Below, in pieces: positions 62,032 through 64,000 of a stretch of 64,000 bases of DNA. The position numbers and the translations under genes are program-made. The stretch spans positions 372,001-436,000 of the forward strand of contig JAFEKR010000012.1 of the NCBI GenBank assembly GCA_019022495.1, written 5' to 3'. Below the pieces are notes generated by a model. The model ran no database searches and was not told where the DNA came from. It was given only the letters and a program-made list of their open reading frames with translations. The stretch comes from Epichloe hybrida. Its lineage: Eukaryota; Ascomycota; Sordariomycetes; Hypocreales; Clavicipitaceae. Each line of letters begins with the position of its first letter. Positions within the stretch are counted from its first letter, which is position 1.

Positions 62032-63234
62032 TTACATCTTCTCGTTGGGTCCGGCAATCAAGATCTTGATGACTTGGCCCTCCTTCACCTTCTTAAACGC
62101 CTCCTCTGCCTTGTCAAAGGGCACCACCGTCGTGACCAGCTTCTTGACGTCGATTTTGCCGCCGGCCACCAGGTCAATGGCCAGCTCATAGTCGCCGGGC
62201 CCGTAGCGGAATGATCCCTTGGCCGTGACCTCCTTGAGACACAGTGACATGATGGGGAAGGTGATGTCGCTTTTGCCCATGCCGCCCTGGACGTAGGTAC
62301 CTCCCACGCGGACCGTGTGCAGACTCGTCTGGATGGAGGGTTCCGCGCCGCTGGCGTCGATGACGACGTCGGCGCCCCCGGGCAAGCCAATCTGCTCCTT
62401 GATGGCCCTCGCGTTGTCCTCTGGCGCAACTCTCTGCGAGAGATGGGTGTGCGTCGAGGCGAAGCCCTTTGCGAAGTCGAGCTTGGACTGGACAATGTCC
62501 ACGCTGACGACCTTGGAGGCGCCGTAGGCCTTGGCCACGGCTGCGCAGAGCAGGCCGACTGGGCCGGCGCCCATGACGACGACAGACTGCCCCGGCTGGA
62601 CCGACGCTTGCTTGACGATGTGGACGGCGACGGCCAGGGGCTCGATGAGGGCGCCCTCTTGGAGAGACACCGACTCCGGGAGCTTGTAGCAGAAGTCGGC
62701 GGGGGATGCCCACAGCCCGGTCAAGGTGCCGTCGTGAGGGGGCGTGGCGGCAAAGATCATCTTGTCGCAGAGGTTGTACCTGCCCGCGCGGCATTCGGCG
62801 CATCGTCGACAGCCGTAGCCGGGCTCGATGGCGACGCGGTCGCCGGGCTTGAGATGGCTCACTTGGTCACCGGCTTCGACGACGGTGCCTGCGGATTCGT
62901 GGCCCAGGACCATGGGGTCCTCGACGACAAAGTGCCCGATGGCTCCGTGGTGCCAGTAGTGCACGTCTGAGCCGCAGATGCCCGTGTAGTTGACGGCCAC
63001 GATGACATGATGCGGCGATTGGAGCGTTGGCTTGGGCCGTTCCTGGTAGGTGACGTCGTAGGGCTTGTTGAGGATGAAGGAGAGGTTCTGGGGCGATGAG
63101 GGTCAATGTCCCGTTTCATAGTCCGTACGTGGAATCAAATCAAATCAAATCAACTGAACTGGGAGAGGAAGAGCAGAAGAGAGGGAAAGTGGTCTTACGC
63201 TAATCTCGTCTCGGTTGAGGGTTTGAGTCGCCAT
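62032..63234 (-). CDS. Xylitol/sorbitol dehydrogenase (D-xylulose reductase type), zinc-dependent MDR family
   Basis: Cytosolic NAD-dependent oxidation of xylitol to D-xylulose, or of sorbitol, in pentose/polyol catabolism. Predicted 363 residues. Exon 1 is 63234-63199 (12 codons), the intron is 111 nt (donor GTAAGA, acceptor CCCAG), and exon 2 is 63087-62032. Catalytic zinc ligands are C50 ([10 protein letters not shown]), H75 and E76 (LGHESAG). The structural zinc site is complete: C105, C108, C111 and C119. The nucleotide-binding GAGPVG and the downstream Asp of [10 protein letters not shown] indicate NAD rather than NADP. The C-terminus is [11 protein letters not shown]. It matches A. nidulans XdhA-like enzymes over its whole length; xylitol versus sorbitol or L-arabinitol preference cannot be decided by eye. 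Confidence 0.93.
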
Positions 63235-63838
63235 TTTGGAAACGTTGCTGGAACGGTGATTTCAGAGTCCGTCAGTTCCGGGGGATGCTCGATGCTCGAT
63301 GCTCGAACCTGAGATGACGTGCGGGGTACGGAACTACGAGGGGCCAAATATCCAGAGATAATCCAGATGGGGTATCGTCGAAGATTTGGCCCTTTTTTTT
63401 TTTTTTTTTTTTTCTCTTGGCGCAACCACCACACACACACGATGGACACCACATGAGCACCGCCATCACGCGACATGATCCCACGCCACGACGCAAAGTG
63501 CCGTTTCCATGGACCTCCATCAACGTTTTACCCCATGTCGTCACATTCACCCACTGCGGTCACCCACTGCGGCAGAAACCGATTCTTACTTCATCCTTTA
63601 ACGTCTAGTACCACATTTATCCGTTCATTCGCAGATGAACACGAGTGTTGCATCCCACGCCCAGCCCAAGAAACAATAAGCACATTTCACAGCACGCATC
63701 AATTCGCTCCATGACGCAAAATGACCATGGCTCATAATGGCAAATCAAAAACTCATAGCGTCATCATTCGTAGGACTGGATAGAGGGGGGTCATCATGGA
63801 GAGCTACAGTCACCGGTTCAGGTCCGTCCTTCTCTCCT
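63235..63838. other. Intergenic region
   Basis: Promoter of the dehydrogenase gene and probable 3' flank of a gene entering from the right. It contains a 21-nt T run (63393-63413) and a short CA repeat (63430-63440). Confidence 0.55.
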
Positions 63839-64000
63839 TCACCCTCGCGTATAGTACTGCTCCTGCGCGCTGATCGAGTGTCTCCTCCACTTGCTATCCT
63901 GGGGGTACTTGTGCTCGATGACAGGCGGGCCAAGATAGCGGCCTAGCACTGATGGCGGAGAGTGTGCTGCGTCGCGGACGTCTTGGCTTGCACATTGGGC
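63839..64000 (-). CDS. Possible C-terminal end of a gene cut by the window edge
   Basis: On the minus strand, 53 codons are open from the window edge to a TGA at 63841-63839. In the part nearest the stop, third positions are mostly G or C, as in real genes of this window, and the sequence (for example RYLGPPVIEHKYPQDSKWRR) looks protein-like. A second frame (stop at 63745) is also open here but has poorer codon composition. No family was recognised, so the function is unknown. Confidence 0.35.
   Translation of the reverse strand, partial: AQCASQDVRDAAHSPPSVLGRYLGPPVIEHKYPQDSKWRRHSISAQEQYYTRG

Overview
The window is nuclear DNA of a filamentous ascomycete. The evidence is short introns (63-111 nt, one of 324 nt) with GTRNGT-like donors and CTAAC/CTGAC branch points, a class I hydrophobin, GC-rich coding sequence, and a 28-kb AT-rich island whose retrotransposons carry damage typical of repeat-induced point mutation (RIP). 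Gene content and the hydrophobin type suggest Sordariomycetes, probably Hypocreales; this is inference and no species can be named.

Layout. 1-3904 is a repeat-rich intergenic stretch. 3905-7843 (+) is a two-finger C2H2 regulator with a fungal-specific middle/C-terminal region. 9098-12208 (-) is an alpha-arrestin with three PPxY motifs. About 13590-41574 is the AT-rich island. 43276-45248 (+) is the ER oxidase ERO1. 46185-46512 (-) is a small class I hydrophobin. 46513-52579 is gene-poor except for an intron-containing tRNA-Leu(CAG) at 50126-50240 (-). From 52580 the DNA is dense with genes: a Vps38/UVRAG-like protein (+), UTP11 (+), a proline/serine-rich membrane protein (-), a CMC1-like twin CX9C protein (-), a MARVEL-type four-helix membrane protein (-), a xylitol/sorbitol dehydrogenase (-), and possibly the 3' end of another gene at the right edge (-).

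The island can be taken apart by reading. Element A (about 13590-22213, +) is a chromodomain gypsy element with an unusually long coding-like stretch downstream of the chromodomain. Element C (25008-32890, +) is a complete gypsy/chromovirus with two 270-bp LTRs and a 5-bp target duplication AAAGC. C lies inside a second copy of the same family in opposite orientation (element B, 22214-25007 plus 32891-35722, -). Element D (about 35723-41574, -) is a copia element with one recognisable LTR. All have many TAG/TAA stops and Cys/His-to-Tyr changes in their zinc knuckles, so none is functional.

The genes do not form one pathway. They are mostly housekeeping or secretory-pathway genes (ERO1, Vps38, UTP11, CMC1) with regulators and surface proteins around a heterochromatin-like transposon island. 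I saw no biosynthetic cluster, CRISPR array or defence-type system. The most notable structure is the nested, oppositely oriented chromovirus pair.
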